Source: Hyphomonas sp. L-53-1-40 (GTDB lineage Bacteria > Pseudomonadota > Alphaproteobacteria > Caulobacterales > Hyphomonadaceae). From it: a stretch of DNA of 64,000 nucleotides. The notes under the pieces are model-generated. The model saw only the letters and a list, made by a program, of their open reading frames with translations, was not told where the DNA came from and ran no database searches. Where the stretch lies: assembly GCF_000682775.1 (NCBI RefSeq), contig NZ_AWFI01000012.1:62001-126000 (forward strand). Reading direction: 5' to 3'. The position numbers and the translations under genes were made by a program. Shown here piece after piece: positions 18,016 through 26,626 of the stretch (positions within the stretch are counted from its first letter, which is position 1; the number at the start of each line of letters is the position of its first letter).

Positions 18016-19383
18016 TCAGGCAGCAAGACTTTCGACTCTGTTCCGGCCAGCAGACTTGGCTTGATAGAGCGCCGTATCCGCGCGCTTGGTCAGATCAGCA
18101 ATCGTATCATGAGCGCCGTTAATGGTGGAAACGCCAGCGCTGAGCGTAATGGAAATTTCGCGCGCACCACTATTCACAATGAATGGCTCAGCCGCGACAG
18201 ATCGGCGGATTCGCTCGGCTGCTGCGCAAGCGAGATCACCCGGCGTATCTGGCATAATGACCATGAATTCCTCGCCACCCGGACGACAGACCACATCCAT
18301 GACGCGGCTATTGACCTTCAAGCGCTTGGCCACTTCCTGCAGGACTTCATCTCCGACATCATGGCCATAAGTATCGTTCACGGCTTTGAAGTGGTCGATG
18401 TCGGCCATAACCACAGATACGGGTCGTCCCCCCATCTGGGAGCGCTGGATCAATTGTTCCAGCTGGCTGTTCATGTACCGGCGATTGTAGAGGCCCGTGA
18501 GCTGGTCGATGACCGACAGCTCAAGGCCACGATCCACGCGGTCTCTCAAGGCCTCGATATAGCGGGTTCGCCTTGCCTGTGTCCGGACACGAGCCAGCAA
18601 TTCCTGCTTGTCGACGGGTGCAAAAATGACATCGCTCGCACCCAGATCGAGACCTTTTCCAGCCCTGGGCCGATCATCAGGATCGCAAATCAACAGAATT
18701 GAAATCGCGCGTGTCGCTTCATTCATCTTGAAGTGCGCACAGAGTTTCAGGGCGTCATAGCGATCGCTGAGCATGGACAGGACGAGAATATCCACGCCAA
18801 GCTCATTCAGCCCTTTCATGCCGCCCGCCTCCAGTAGTGTGATGGCCGTATGGCCACCAGACCGCAGGGTTTCGGCGACGCGCGCCGATGATCTGGGATT
18901 GTCATCCACTACGAAGAGGCGTGCCGGCTGGTCTTTGACATTGAGGCTTTCGTCGCCATCAATGCCCGCTCGCAGGCCGCTCGCCTGACGCTGGCGAAGC
19001 TCTGACGCAACCGCATTGTACCGGGTGATGGCCCCCATACGCGCCATCAAGGCAAAGTCATCAACCGGCTTGGTCAGGAAGTCTTCTGCCCCTACGTCCA
19101 GGCCCCGGACGCGATCCTCGGCATCATTCAGGGCCGTAACCATGACGACGGGTATATGCGCAGTGGCAGGGTTTTCCTTCAGGCGGCGGCAAACTTCATA
19201 CCCGTCCATACCGGGCATCATCACGTCCAGAAGGATAATGTCAGGCTCGCTACGCTCCACCATGCTGAGCGCCTCGATCCCGTTTTCAGCCAGCATCACT
19301 GTATAATATTGAGCCTCCAGCTTGGCTTGCAGGAGGCGTCGGTTCGCTTCGATGTCATCTACGACGAGGACGCGTGCTGTCAC
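18016..19383 (-). CDS. pleD: Response regulator diguanylate cyclase PleD
   Basis: A 455-residue protein with REC-REC-GGDEF layout. The first receiver has acidic residues D9/D10 and phospho-acceptor D53. The second has Ser203 where the acceptor is expected, so it is an adaptor. The cyclase domain carries GGEEF at 369-373 and an intact inhibitory site RVMD at 360-363, five residues before it. In Caulobacter, PleD is phosphorylated by PleC and DivJ, localises to the stalked pole and makes c-di-GMP during the swarmer-to-stalk transition. The GTG start overlaps the divK stop (GTGA), so the pair is coupled. Confidence 0.95.
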   Translation of the reverse strand: MTARVLVVDDIEANRRLLQAKLEAQYYTVMLAENGIEALSMVERSEPDIILLDVMMPGMDGYEVCRRLKENPATAHIPVVMVTALNDAEDRVRGLDVGAEDFLTKPVDDFALMARMGAITRYNAVASELRQRQASGLRAGIDGDESLNVKDQPARLFVVDDNPRSSARVAETLRSGGHTAITLLEAGGMKGLNELGVDILVLSMLSDRYDALKLCAHFKMNEATRAISILLICDPDDRPRAGKGLDLGASDVIFAPVDKQELLARVRTQARRTRYIEALRDRVDRGLELSVIDQLTGLYNRRYMNSQLEQLIQRSQMGGRPVSVVMADIDHFKAVNDTYGHDVGDEVLQEVAKRLKVNSRVMDVVCRPGGEEFMVIMPDTPGDLACAAAERIRRSVAAEPFIVNSGAREISITLSAGVSTINGAHDTIADLTKRADTALYQAKSAGRNRVESLAA

Positions 19384-19769
19384 GCTGCCTCCTTGGGCAT
19401 CAATGCCTCAACCGCCTTGATGAAGGTTGCAATCTGGATGGGCTTGGAAAGGTACCCCTCACAGCCTGCTTCACGAACCCGCTGCTCATCCGCGCGCATG
19501 GCAAATGCCGTGACGGCCAGAACCGGAATGTGCGCGACCTTGTCATCGTCCTTGAGCCATCGCGTGATGTCGAGACCTGAAACTTCCGGCAGCTGGATAT
19601 CCATGATGATGAGGTCCGGCAGTTCCTGGCGTGCAATCTCGACAGCCTTGGCACCATCGCGACATTGGAAGGTTTCAAAACCGAAAGCATCCAACAAGTC
19701 ACAGAAAAGGCGCATGTTGAGTTCGTTATCCTCAACAACCAGAACTTTCCTGGTGTGCGACTTCGTCAT
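19380..19769 (-). CDS. divK: Single-domain response regulator DivK
   Basis: A 129-residue stand-alone receiver with EDN at 13-15, phospho-acceptor Asp57 in IIMDIQLPEVSG, threonine in LAVTAFAM and lysine in YLSKPIQ, all expected positions. In Caulobacter, DivK is phosphorylated by DivJ and dephosphorylated by PleC; the phospho-form acts through DivL and CckA to lower CtrA activity. The divK-pleD pairing is the standard order. It is divergent from dinB; the control region carries a CtrA-like box and two GANTC sites. Confidence 0.95.
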   Translation of the reverse strand: MTKSHTRKVLVVEDNELNMRLFCDLLDAFGFETFQCRDGAKAVEIARQELPDLIIMDIQLPEVSGLDITRWLKDDDKVAHIPVLAVTAFAMRADEQRVREAGCEGYLSKPIQIATFIKAVEALMPKEAA

Positions 19770-19787
19770 GATTGAGTTGGTGCCTCT

Positions 19788-19850
19788 GATTCGGGACGAT
19801 TCTAAGAGCTCTTTTGCCAGCTACACCCGAAATCGTTAACACTGGTTTAC
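19788..19850 (-). promoter_or_regulatory. divK control region: two GANTC sites and a CtrA-like box
   Basis: GATTC occurs at 19788-19792 and 19798-19802. TTAA at 19836-19839, seven bases, then TTAC at 19847-19850 matches the CtrA consensus TTAA-N7-TTAA at seven of eight positions. The sites lie in the gap between the divergent divK and dinB starts. divK is CtrA-activated in Caulobacter. Confidence 0.5.
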
Positions 19851-19906
19851 GTGTTTGCGTCCCATTGATTGCCGCGGGCGCCGGAACATGGCATGAACAT
19901 GGGGCT

Positions 19907-21178
19907 ATGTACACGCTCTGTCGAGACTGCTTTCACCTCTCAGAAGACGATGGCGATTTCTGCAATCGTTGTGGTCGGCACCGTGTCATCCGTAACAGAT
20001 ACATCACAACGCTCGGGATTGCCCATCTCGATTGTGACGCCTTTTTCGCTGCTATAGAAAAGCGCGATGATCCCTCCTTGAAAGACCGGCCCGTCATTGT
20101 CGGCGGAGGAAAAAGAGGGGTTGTTTCTACATGTTGTTATATTGCGCGGCTATATGGCGTGCGCTCTGCCATGCCCATGTTCAAGGCCCTCAAAGCCTGT
20201 CCGGACGCGGTCGTGGTTAAGCCGAATGGCGAAAAATATCGCGTCGCAGCCCAGCAGGTCCGCGAAAAGATGGAGGCGCTCACTCCGTTGATCCAACCCG
20301 TATCGGTCGACGAAGCCTATCTGGACCTGACCGGAACGGAAACTCTCCATAAAGCCTCGCCGGCGGTTTCCCTTGCCCGTCTCGCTGCCGAGATCGAGCG
20401 AGATATCGGGATAACTGTCTCGATCGGCCTTTCGGTGAACAAGTTTCTGGCCAAGACCGCGAGCGAACTGGACAAGCCCAGAGGGTTCGCCGTCATAGGT
20501 AGCGACGAGGCCGACGCGCTGCTTGCCCCCCAACCGATCGACTTCATTCATGGCGTCGGCCCCAAACTGGCCCATAAGCTCACCATGGATGGCCTTGAGA
20601 CGATTGAAGACCTCCAGAAGGCTGACTTGAAGCACTTGATTGGCAAGTATGGGGAAACCGGCTTGTGGTTGAAAAACCGCGCGCATGGCATCGACAATCG
20701 CCCGGTCCGCAATGATGAAGAGCGAAAATCCGTCAGTTCTGAAACCACATTTAACGATAACATGTCTGATCCGGCCTGGCTGGAAGACCAACTCTGGCGG
20801 CTTTGCGTGAAAACCGCTGACCGGGCCAAGGCCACGGGCCTGGTCGGGAATGTGATTACGCTGAAGCTGAAGACAGCGGAGTTCCGAACAGTGACGCGGC
20901 GCGTTTCGCTGTCGGAGCCGACACAATTGGCGCAGACTCTCTTTCGAAACGCGAAAGTGCTTCTGGCAAAAGAAGCGACCGGGCGTACACGGTTCCGCCT
21001 GATCGGGATCGGCATTTCGGATCTGTCTGAGCATCGCTTCGATTCAGTAGACTTGCTCGACCCCCTCGTTGCCAAACGTGCAGCCGCAGAGCGCGCTTCA
21101 GACATTGCCCGAAAGAAATTCGGGGCCAATGCCGTCATTACAGGCCGGTCGGCACGGGTCAAAAACGCTTCCTCGTAA
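19907..21178 (+). CDS. dinB: DNA polymerase IV (Y family) with N-terminal zinc ribbon
   Basis: A 423-residue protein. Residues 5-22 hold two CxxC pairs (CRDC, CNRC), a predicted zinc ribbon ahead of the polymerase. The Y-family core begins at AHLDCDAFFAAIE with the first catalytic Asp and continues with QPVSVDEAYLDL holding the second acidic pair. Then come the helix-hairpin-helix (IHGVGPKLAHKL) and little-finger domains. It performs error-prone translesion synthesis. The frame is open from 19814, but the ATG at 19907 starts just before the zinc ribbon. No LexA box was seen, though none was searched for in detail. Confidence 0.92.
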   Translation: MYTLCRDCFHLSEDDGDFCNRCGRHRVIRNRYITTLGIAHLDCDAFFAAIEKRDDPSLKDRPVIVGGGKRGVVSTCCYIARLYGVRSAMPMFKALKACPDAVVVKPNGEKYRVAAQQVREKMEALTPLIQPVSVDEAYLDLTGTETLHKASPAVSLARLAAEIERDIGITVSIGLSVNKFLAKTASELDKPRGFAVIGSDEADALLAPQPIDFIHGVGPKLAHKLTMDGLETIEDLQKADLKHLIGKYGETGLWLKNRAHGIDNRPVRNDEERKSVSSETTFNDNMSDPAWLEDQLWRLCVKTADRAKATGLVGNVITLKLKTAEFRTVTRRVSLSEPTQLAQTLFRNAKVLLAKEATGRTRFRLIGIGISDLSEHRFDSVDLLDPLVAKRAAAERASDIARKKFGANAVITGRSARVKNASS

Positions 21179-21244
21179 ACCGCGTTTGCGTGCTCCGGCG
21201 TGGCGGTCTAGGGAAGACGAAACGCCAATTCCAAGGAGCGCGCC

Positions 21245-21706
21245 ATGTCGACCCCAGAAACCCGTCTCGATGAACTCGGCATTGAATTGCCCGAGCCCAT
21301 GAAACCGGTCGCCACCTATGTTCCCTACGTCATCAGCGGCAACATGTTGTTCGTATCAGGCCAGGTTAGCGCGTCCTCCGACGGCCTCATCAAAGGCCGC
21401 CTCGGAGAGGACATGGAGCTTTCAGCCGGCCAACAGGCCGCGCGCTTCTGCGGCATAAACCTCATCGCCCAATGCAAGGCTGCCGTTGGCGATCTGTCCC
21501 GGATCAAACGCGTGGTCAAGCTGGGCGGATTTGTAAACGTCACGCCTGGATTCACCGACATCCCGCAAGTCATAAATGGATGTTCAGATCTCATGGTCGA
21601 CGTATTCGGCGAGGCTGGCCGTCATGCCCGTTCAGCTGTGTCATGTCCCGAATTGCCTCTGGGCGTCGCCGTGGAAGTCGATGGCATCTTCGAGATTGCC
21701 GATTAG
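21245..21706 (+). CDS. RidA family (YjgF/YER057c/UK114) protein
   Basis: A 153-residue protein of the longer RidA subgroup, with ISGNMLFVSGQVS, a central RIKRVVKLGGFVNVTP and the C-terminal ARSAVSCPELPLGVAVEVDG. The family hydrolyses reactive enamine/imine intermediates. The arginine that binds substrate carboxylate in RidA aligns with Arg in HARSAVSC. AAGGAG at about 21233 precedes the ATG. It abuts the phosphodiesterase gene (next ATG directly after the stop). Confidence 0.87.
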   Translation: MSTPETRLDELGIELPEPMKPVATYVPYVISGNMLFVSGQVSASSDGLIKGRLGEDMELSAGQQAARFCGINLIAQCKAAVGDLSRIKRVVKLGGFVNVTPGFTDIPQVINGCSDLMVDVFGEAGRHARSAVSCPELPLGVAVEVDGIFEIAD

Positions 21707-22435
21707 ATGGCACAGGCATTCACGCTCACGGACTTCGTCTATGCGCATAGAGGCCTGTGGTCCGGACACACGACACCTGAGAACACGATGGCGGCCTTTG
21801 AGGCGGCGGCCCAGTACGGGCTCGGCATGGAGTTCGATATCCGCCCCGATTTGGATGGAAACCTTGTCGTTTTCCATGATGACACACTGGACCGCCTTGC
21901 CGGGCGCCCTGACCGTGTAGAGGATCTTACGTCGGACGACCTGCAGGACATAATGGTCGCCGGAAGCCACCGCTTGCCGACCTTCGAGCGCCTGCTGGCA
22001 AAGTGGCCCCACAAGCTGCCCCTGCTGACAGAAATGAAGCTGGACGGACGCACTGACCCGGCAGATCTCGGCCGCCGAACCGGGGACTTGCTTCAGAACT
22101 ATGCCGGACGCGCAGCGGCGATGAGCTTTTCGGAAGATGCGGTACGGGCCCTCCCCTCGGACGTGACGCGTGGTCAGCTCATTGGACCGTCCCACAAGAT
22201 TGGCAGATCCGAGTTCGAAACCATTCTTCAGCGCGCCTTGTCAGACGAGATTGACTACATTGCCATCAACATCGCGGACGTCGATGGCATCCGCAGACAT
22301 GTACCGGAAAACCTCCCCGTTGTGTGCTGGACAGTACGGACGCTGGATGAGGTTCGCCGGTCTGTTCATGAAAATGTTGCCATCATCTTCGAACATCTCG
22401 CTCCGGGACTGGTCTCGGCCTACGCCTTGCCCTAG
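21707..22435 (+). CDS. Glycerophosphodiester phosphodiesterase family protein
   Basis: A 242-residue TIM-barrel enzyme with the GDPD signatures AHRG near residue 13, PENT, a metal-binding EFD and HDDTLDR. It hydrolyses glycerophosphodiesters to glycerol 3-phosphate and an alcohol. There is no signal peptide, so it should be cytosolic, like UgpQ. The ATG directly follows the RidA stop, with no space, so it is cotranslated. The next gene begins 9 bases later. Confidence 0.9.
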   Translation: MAQAFTLTDFVYAHRGLWSGHTTPENTMAAFEAAAQYGLGMEFDIRPDLDGNLVVFHDDTLDRLAGRPDRVEDLTSDDLQDIMVAGSHRLPTFERLLAKWPHKLPLLTEMKLDGRTDPADLGRRTGDLLQNYAGRAAAMSFSEDAVRALPSDVTRGQLIGPSHKIGRSEFETILQRALSDEIDYIAINIADVDGIRRHVPENLPVVCWTVRTLDEVRRSVHENVAIIFEHLAPGLVSAYALP

Positions 22436-22444
22436 ATTCAGGAC

Positions 22445-23608
22445 ATGGATGACACCGCGCTGAAATTGAGTTTTGCCTCAGCCATGGCGGAGGTCGATTC
22501 CGAAGAGTGGAACGCGGTCGCCAATCCAACTGGCGTGCGCTTCGATCCCTTTCTGAAATGGGAATTCCTGGACGCTATGGAAACGTCTGGTGCAGCCACT
22601 CCAAACACGGGCTGGATGCCGCGTCATGTATTGATCCGCGACGCAACTGGCCGCCTCAAGGCTGCGATGCCGCTCTATGGCAAAACCCACTCACGCGGCG
22701 AATTCGTCTTCGACCAATCCTGGGCCGACGCCTATGAGCGCGCAGGCGGAGCCTATTACCCCAAACTGCTTGGGGCGGTGCCCTTCACGCCTGTGACCGG
22801 GCGTCGCCTGCTTGTGCGTCCGGGCCCCGATGAAATACGCCTGCAGACGGCGCTCCTGTCCGGCGCGATCCAGCTGGCCGAGCAGAATGAGCTATCTTCA
22901 TTGCACATCAATTTCGCTTCACTGGCAGAAGCCACAATGCTGTCGGAGACGGGCCTGCTGTTGCGCACCGACCAGCAATTCCACTGGCAGAACCGCGACT
23001 ATGGCACGTTCGATGACTTCCTCGCCGACCTCTCCTCATCCAAACGGAAAAATCTGCGAAAGGAGCGCGCAAAGGCTCAGGAAGGGTTGGACTTTGTCCA
23101 CCTGCGCGGCGACGACATTACCGAAGCTCATCTCGACGCATTCTACATCTTCTACATGGATACGGGCACACGCAAATGGGGCTCGCCCTACCTGACACGT
23201 GAAACCTTCTCCCTTTTGCGCGAGCGAATGGCAGATGATCTTCTGTTTATCTTCGCCATGTCAGACGGCGCACCTATCGCCGGCGCCATGAATCTCATCG
23301 GTTCCGACACGCTCTATGGCCGCTACTGGGGGTGTTCCGAGCACAGATCAATGCTGCACTTCGAGACCTGCTACTATCAGGCCATCGACTACGCCATCGA
23401 GCACAAGCTGGTTTTCGTCGAAGCAGGTGCACAGGGCGGACACAAACTGGCCCGGGGCTATACACCGGTCACCACCTATTCCACCCACTGGATTGCCCAT
23501 CCCGGCCTGCGTCACGCGATTGCCGACTATCTTGAACGCGAACGCGAGGCGGTAGAGCAGGATCAGGAATACCTGACCGAACGGACCCCGTTCAAGAAGG
23601 GCGAATGA
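22445..23608 (+). CDS. FemAB-like GNAT-fold protein (PF04339-type)
   Basis: A 387-residue protein. The central and C-terminal parts, with DLSSSKRKNLRKERAKAQE, the long helix region and GRYWGCSEHRSMLHFETCYY followed by EAGAQGGHKLARGY, are the conserved blocks of the family called peptidogalycan biosynthesis/recognition or DUF482. The fold resembles a doubled GNAT. The substrate is unknown, and the peptidoglycan name is a weak inheritance from FemAB. The stop overlaps the next gene by ATGA. Confidence 0.85.
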   Translation: MDDTALKLSFASAMAEVDSEEWNAVANPTGVRFDPFLKWEFLDAMETSGAATPNTGWMPRHVLIRDATGRLKAAMPLYGKTHSRGEFVFDQSWADAYERAGGAYYPKLLGAVPFTPVTGRRLLVRPGPDEIRLQTALLSGAIQLAEQNELSSLHINFASLAEATMLSETGLLLRTDQQFHWQNRDYGTFDDFLADLSSSKRKNLRKERAKAQEGLDFVHLRGDDITEAHLDAFYIFYMDTGTRKWGSPYLTRETFSLLRERMADDLLFIFAMSDGAPIAGAMNLIGSDTLYGRYWGCSEHRSMLHFETCYYQAIDYAIEHKLVFVEAGAQGGHKLARGYTPVTTYSTHWIAHPGLRHAIADYLEREREAVEQDQEYLTERTPFKKGE

Positions 23609-24090
23609 ACAGTCCTGCCTCACCTGAAACTCAATACATCACCGAAAGCCCAAAGATGACCCTTCACGATACCTACGATCCCGACAATATCTTCGCCAAG
23701 ATCCTGCGCGGTGAAATGCCCGCCGTCAAAGTCTATGAGGATGACGCCGCACTCGCCTTCATGGACGTGTTTCCACAGAGCGAAGGCCATACGCTCGTCG
23801 TGCCAAAGGGCGTGGAAGCGCGCAACCTGCTCGACATGCCGGCCGACAAGCTCGGCCCCTATGTGGCGGCTGTGCAGAAAGTGGCGCAGGCTGTCGAAGC
23901 TGCCCTGACGCCTGACGGCCTCGTCGTGACCCAGTTCAATGGCGCCCCCGCCGGACAAACTGTCTATCACCTCCACTTCCACATCATTCCGCGATGGAAG
24001 GATGTGGCGCTCGACCGGCATGGCTCGGGCGAAATGGCAGATACAGCTAAACTCGGCGTGCTGGCCGATCGCATCAAGTCCAAGGTCTAG
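23605..24090 (+). CDS. HIT family hydrolase
   Basis: A 161-residue protein of the HINT group, with DNIFAKILRGEMPAVKVYED at the start of the domain and the HLHFH histidine triad in YHLHFHIIPRW. Such proteins hydrolyse nucleoside phosphoramidates and related nucleotides. Start choice: ATG at 23605 overlaps the previous stop (ATGA) with AAGG upstream; ATG at 23656 (MTLHDTYDPDN) matches the family N-terminus better and may be the true one. Confidence 0.9.
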   Translation: MNSPASPETQYITESPKMTLHDTYDPDNIFAKILRGEMPAVKVYEDDAALAFMDVFPQSEGHTLVVPKGVEARNLLDMPADKLGPYVAAVQKVAQAVEAALTPDGLVVTQFNGAPAGQTVYHLHFHIIPRWKDVALDRHGSGEMADTAKLGVLADRIKSKV

Positions 24091-24093
24091 GCT

Positions 24094-25605
24094 CTAGAGA
24101 CCCAGCTTCGCTTTCAGGATGTCGTTGACGGCCTTCGGATTGGCTTTGCCGCCGGAGGCTTTCATTACCTGGCCCACGAACCAGCCCATCGTCTTGGGCT
24201 TTTCCTTGATCTGCGCGACCTGGTCCGGATTGGCAGCCATGATGTCGTCGACGATCTTCTCGATCGCGCCGGTATCGGTTACCTGTTTCAGGCCGTGCAT
24301 TTCGACAATGTCAGAAGCTTCGCCTTCGCCTTCGATCATCCGGGCAAAGACGTCCTTCGCGATCTTTCCACTGATCGTGTCATTAGCAATCAGTTCGATC
24401 AGGCCGCCGAGGCTGGAGGCAGATACGGGGCTGTCGGCCAGCTCAATGTCCTGCTTGTTGAGGTAGCCGAACAATTCCTGCGTCACCCAGTTCGCCGCAA
24501 GTTTCGGATCGCGGCCTTTGGCGACGTCCTCGAAGAAGCTGGCTTTTTCGGCGTCGGCGCTGAGGACACCCGCATCATAGCGTGACAGCCCATAATCGGT
24601 TTCAAAGCGGGCGCGCTTCTCGTCTGGCAGTTCCGGCAGGGTCGCACGGATTTCCTCGATCCAGGCCTGCTCGACTTCCAGCGGCAACAGATCCGGGTCC
24701 GGGAAATAGCGGTAATCATGCGCGTCTTCCTTGGAACGCATGGAGCGCGTCTCGACCTTCACCGGATCGAACAGGCGCGTTTCCTGGTCGATGGAGCCGC
24801 CATCCTCAAGGATCTCGATCTGGCGGCGCGCTTCATACTCAATGGCCTGCTGGATGAAGCGGAACGAGTTCATGTTCTTGAGTTCGCAGCGCGTGCCGAG
24901 ATGGCTGAAATCACCCGTTTCACGGAATTTCTCATACTGGCCCGGACGGCAGACCGATACGTTCACATCGGCGCGGAGATTGCCCTTCTCCATGTCGCCA
25001 TCACAGGTGCCGAGCGCGATCACGATAGCGCGCAGCTTCTTCACATAGGCGGCCGCTTCGGCAGGTGTGCGGATGTCCGGCATGGACACGATTTCCATCA
25101 GCGCGACGCCGGACCGGTTAAGGTCCACATAGGTCGAGCTCGGGTCCATGTCGTGAATCGACTTGCCAGCATCCTGTTCCAGATGAAGCCGCTCAATGCG
25201 GCACGGGAAAGCATAGGCATCGCCGCCATGCGCGGGCTCGACATCCACCTCGATTTCGCCTTCTCCGACAATTGGGTGAGCAAACTGGCTGATCTGATAG
25301 CCCTGCGGCAGGTCAGGATAGAAATAATTCTTCCGGTCGAAGCGGGAATAGGTGTTGATCTGCGCCTTCAGGCCGAGGCCGGTACGGATAGCCTGCTCGA
25401 CGCAATACTTGTTGATCACGGGCAGCATGCCGGGCATTGCCGCATCGACTAGCGACACATTGCAGTTGGGGTCCGCACCAAACGCCGTGGACGCGCCAGA
25501 AAACAGCTTCGCATTGGACGAGACCTGAGCATGGACTTCGAGGCCCATGACCAGCTCCCAATCGCCGGTTTCGCCCTTGATGACATATGGTGTGCGCGCG
25601 GACAT
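24094..25605 (-). CDS. gatB: Asp-tRNA(Asn)/Glu-tRNA(Gln) amidotransferase subunit B
   Basis: A 503-residue GatB, with [19 protein letters not shown] near the N-terminus, the [10 protein letters not shown] and [13 protein letters not shown] blocks, and the C-terminal YqeY-like tail. GatB binds the misacylated tRNA and receives ammonia from GatA. The complex makes Gln-tRNA or Asn-tRNA, implying that a direct glutaminyl- or asparaginyl-tRNA synthetase is missing in this genome. It shares its strand with gatA and gatC but is separated from them. Confidence 0.97.
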   Translation of the reverse strand: MSARTPYVIKGETGDWELVMGLEVHAQVSSNAKLFSGASTAFGADPNCNVSLVDAAMPGMLPVINKYCVEQAIRTGLGLKAQINTYSRFDRKNYFYPDLPQGYQISQFAHPIVGEGEIEVDVEPAHGGDAYAFPCRIERLHLEQDAGKSIHDMDPSSTYVDLNRSGVALMEIVSMPDIRTPAEAAAYVKKLRAIVIALGTCDGDMEKGNLRADVNVSVCRPGQYEKFRETGDFSHLGTRCELKNMNSFRFIQQAIEYEARRQIEILEDGGSIDQETRLFDPVKVETRSMRSKEDAHDYRYFPDPDLLPLEVEQAWIEEIRATLPELPDEKRARFETDYGLSRYDAGVLSADAEKASFFEDVAKGRDPKLAANWVTQELFGYLNKQDIELADSPVSASSLGGLIELIANDTISGKIAKDVFARMIEGEGEASDIVEMHGLKQVTDTGAIEKIVDDIMAANPDQVAQIKEKPKTMGWFVGQVMKASGGKANPKAVNDILKAKLGL

Positions 25606-25758
25606 AGTGTTCCCTGCTGGCAGTATGATTTGGCGCTGTTCTAGCCGCCTGAGCGGCGCACTGTCGAGCCGTCAATACCATTCGATGGGCGCCAACCCTT
25701 CCAATTTTCGGGATATGGGCGAATAATTCCGCTCGTGGAGGAAAAAGGGAGTGCCGGA

Positions 25759-26142
25759 ATGATTTTCAAGATGATCATGGATGCCTCGGGCGAGGATGAA
25801 AAGCCGGTGGTTCGCGGCTTTCTCAAACATCTTGTCTTAGGATTCGCCGGCGGCGTGGCTGTGGGCTCCATCCTGCTGGGGGGTATGTTGCTATCTCTCC
25901 AGAATATGGACCTCGACATGCCCCTGTTATGGATTTTCGCGATGATGCTGCAATGCGGCCCCGTAGGCGGCCTGATCGGGGTTGGCATCTACTTGTCGCG
26001 GGTCACACAGCGGGATTCTGATGAGGATGATGACGACAAACCAGATTCCGGCGGTAATGCGCCGGAAGAAGTAGAATTTGACCAGGTTGTCATTCGGCCA
26101 AACAGCAAGTCCGGCGGAGCACTCAAGCCATCCAAGGCGTGA
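25759..26142 (+). CDS. Hypothetical small membrane protein
   Basis: A 127-residue protein with two predicted helices (about residues 23-47, glycine rich, and 56-80), followed by an acidic, aspartate-rich tail. The start was placed at ATG 25759 because GGGAG sits 7 bases upstream; the GTG at 25735 would add eight residues. No family was recognised. It ends 3 bases from the convergent gene at 26146. It sits between gatB and gatA on the opposite strand to both. Confidence 0.6.
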   Translation: MIFKMIMDASGEDEKPVVRGFLKHLVLGFAGGVAVGSILLGGMLLSLQNMDLDMPLLWIFAMMLQCGPVGGLIGVGIYLSRVTQRDSDEDDDDKPDSGGNAPEEVEFDQVVIRPNSKSGGALKPSKA

Positions 26143-26145
26143 GGC

Positions 26146-26616
26146 CTAATCAAGCTTGCCTGACTCTTTTGCCCGCCGCACCCGTTCGGCACGCGCGGCC
26201 ATGCGGTCCTTGATGGGGGCCGATTGAGCGACACGGACAGGACCTTCGCTGTCAGACGCTGGTTCGGGTTCTGGCGTGTCTTCCAGCTTACCCTCCTCGA
26301 CCAGCTTCTTACGCCGCGCGGCAACCCGTGCCTCACGCGCCGTCTGCGCTGCGCTCTTGCCGCCAAACAGGCCGGACAATTTCGACTTTCCCGCACCACC
26401 CGGCTGAGGGTGATCCTCTAGTCGCCGCTTCCTGCGTGCGATGATCCGTGAAATCCGAAACGAGACGTATCCCGCCACCAGAACTGCAACGAGCAGCATG
26501 GACCGCATTTCCGGGGCAAACAGGCTGTAGCCATACTGCGCCATCATCGCCGCCATAAGGGCGAGGCAGAAGACAAGCAAGACAGCAAAGAGAAGGAGAA
26601 AACGGGTGATGTTCAT
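26146..26616 (-). CDS. Hypothetical membrane protein with charged C-terminal tail
   Basis: A 156-residue protein with two N-terminal helices (residues about 5-27 and 38-58), then a basic patch (IIARRKRRLED) and a long arginine/lysine/alanine-rich, probably helical, cytoplasmic tail. Function is unknown. It starts about 10 bases downstream of gatA on the same strand, so it is probably cotranscribed with gatA. Confidence 0.65.
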   Translation of the reverse strand: MNITRFLLLFAVLLVFCLALMAAMMAQYGYSLFAPEMRSMLLVAVLVAGYVSFRISRIIARRKRRLEDHPQPGGAGKSKLSGLFGGKSAAQTAREARVAARRKKLVEEGKLEDTPEPEPASDSEGPVRVAQSAPIKDRMAARAERVRRAKESGKLD

Positions 26617-26626
26617 ATCCCCGAAC

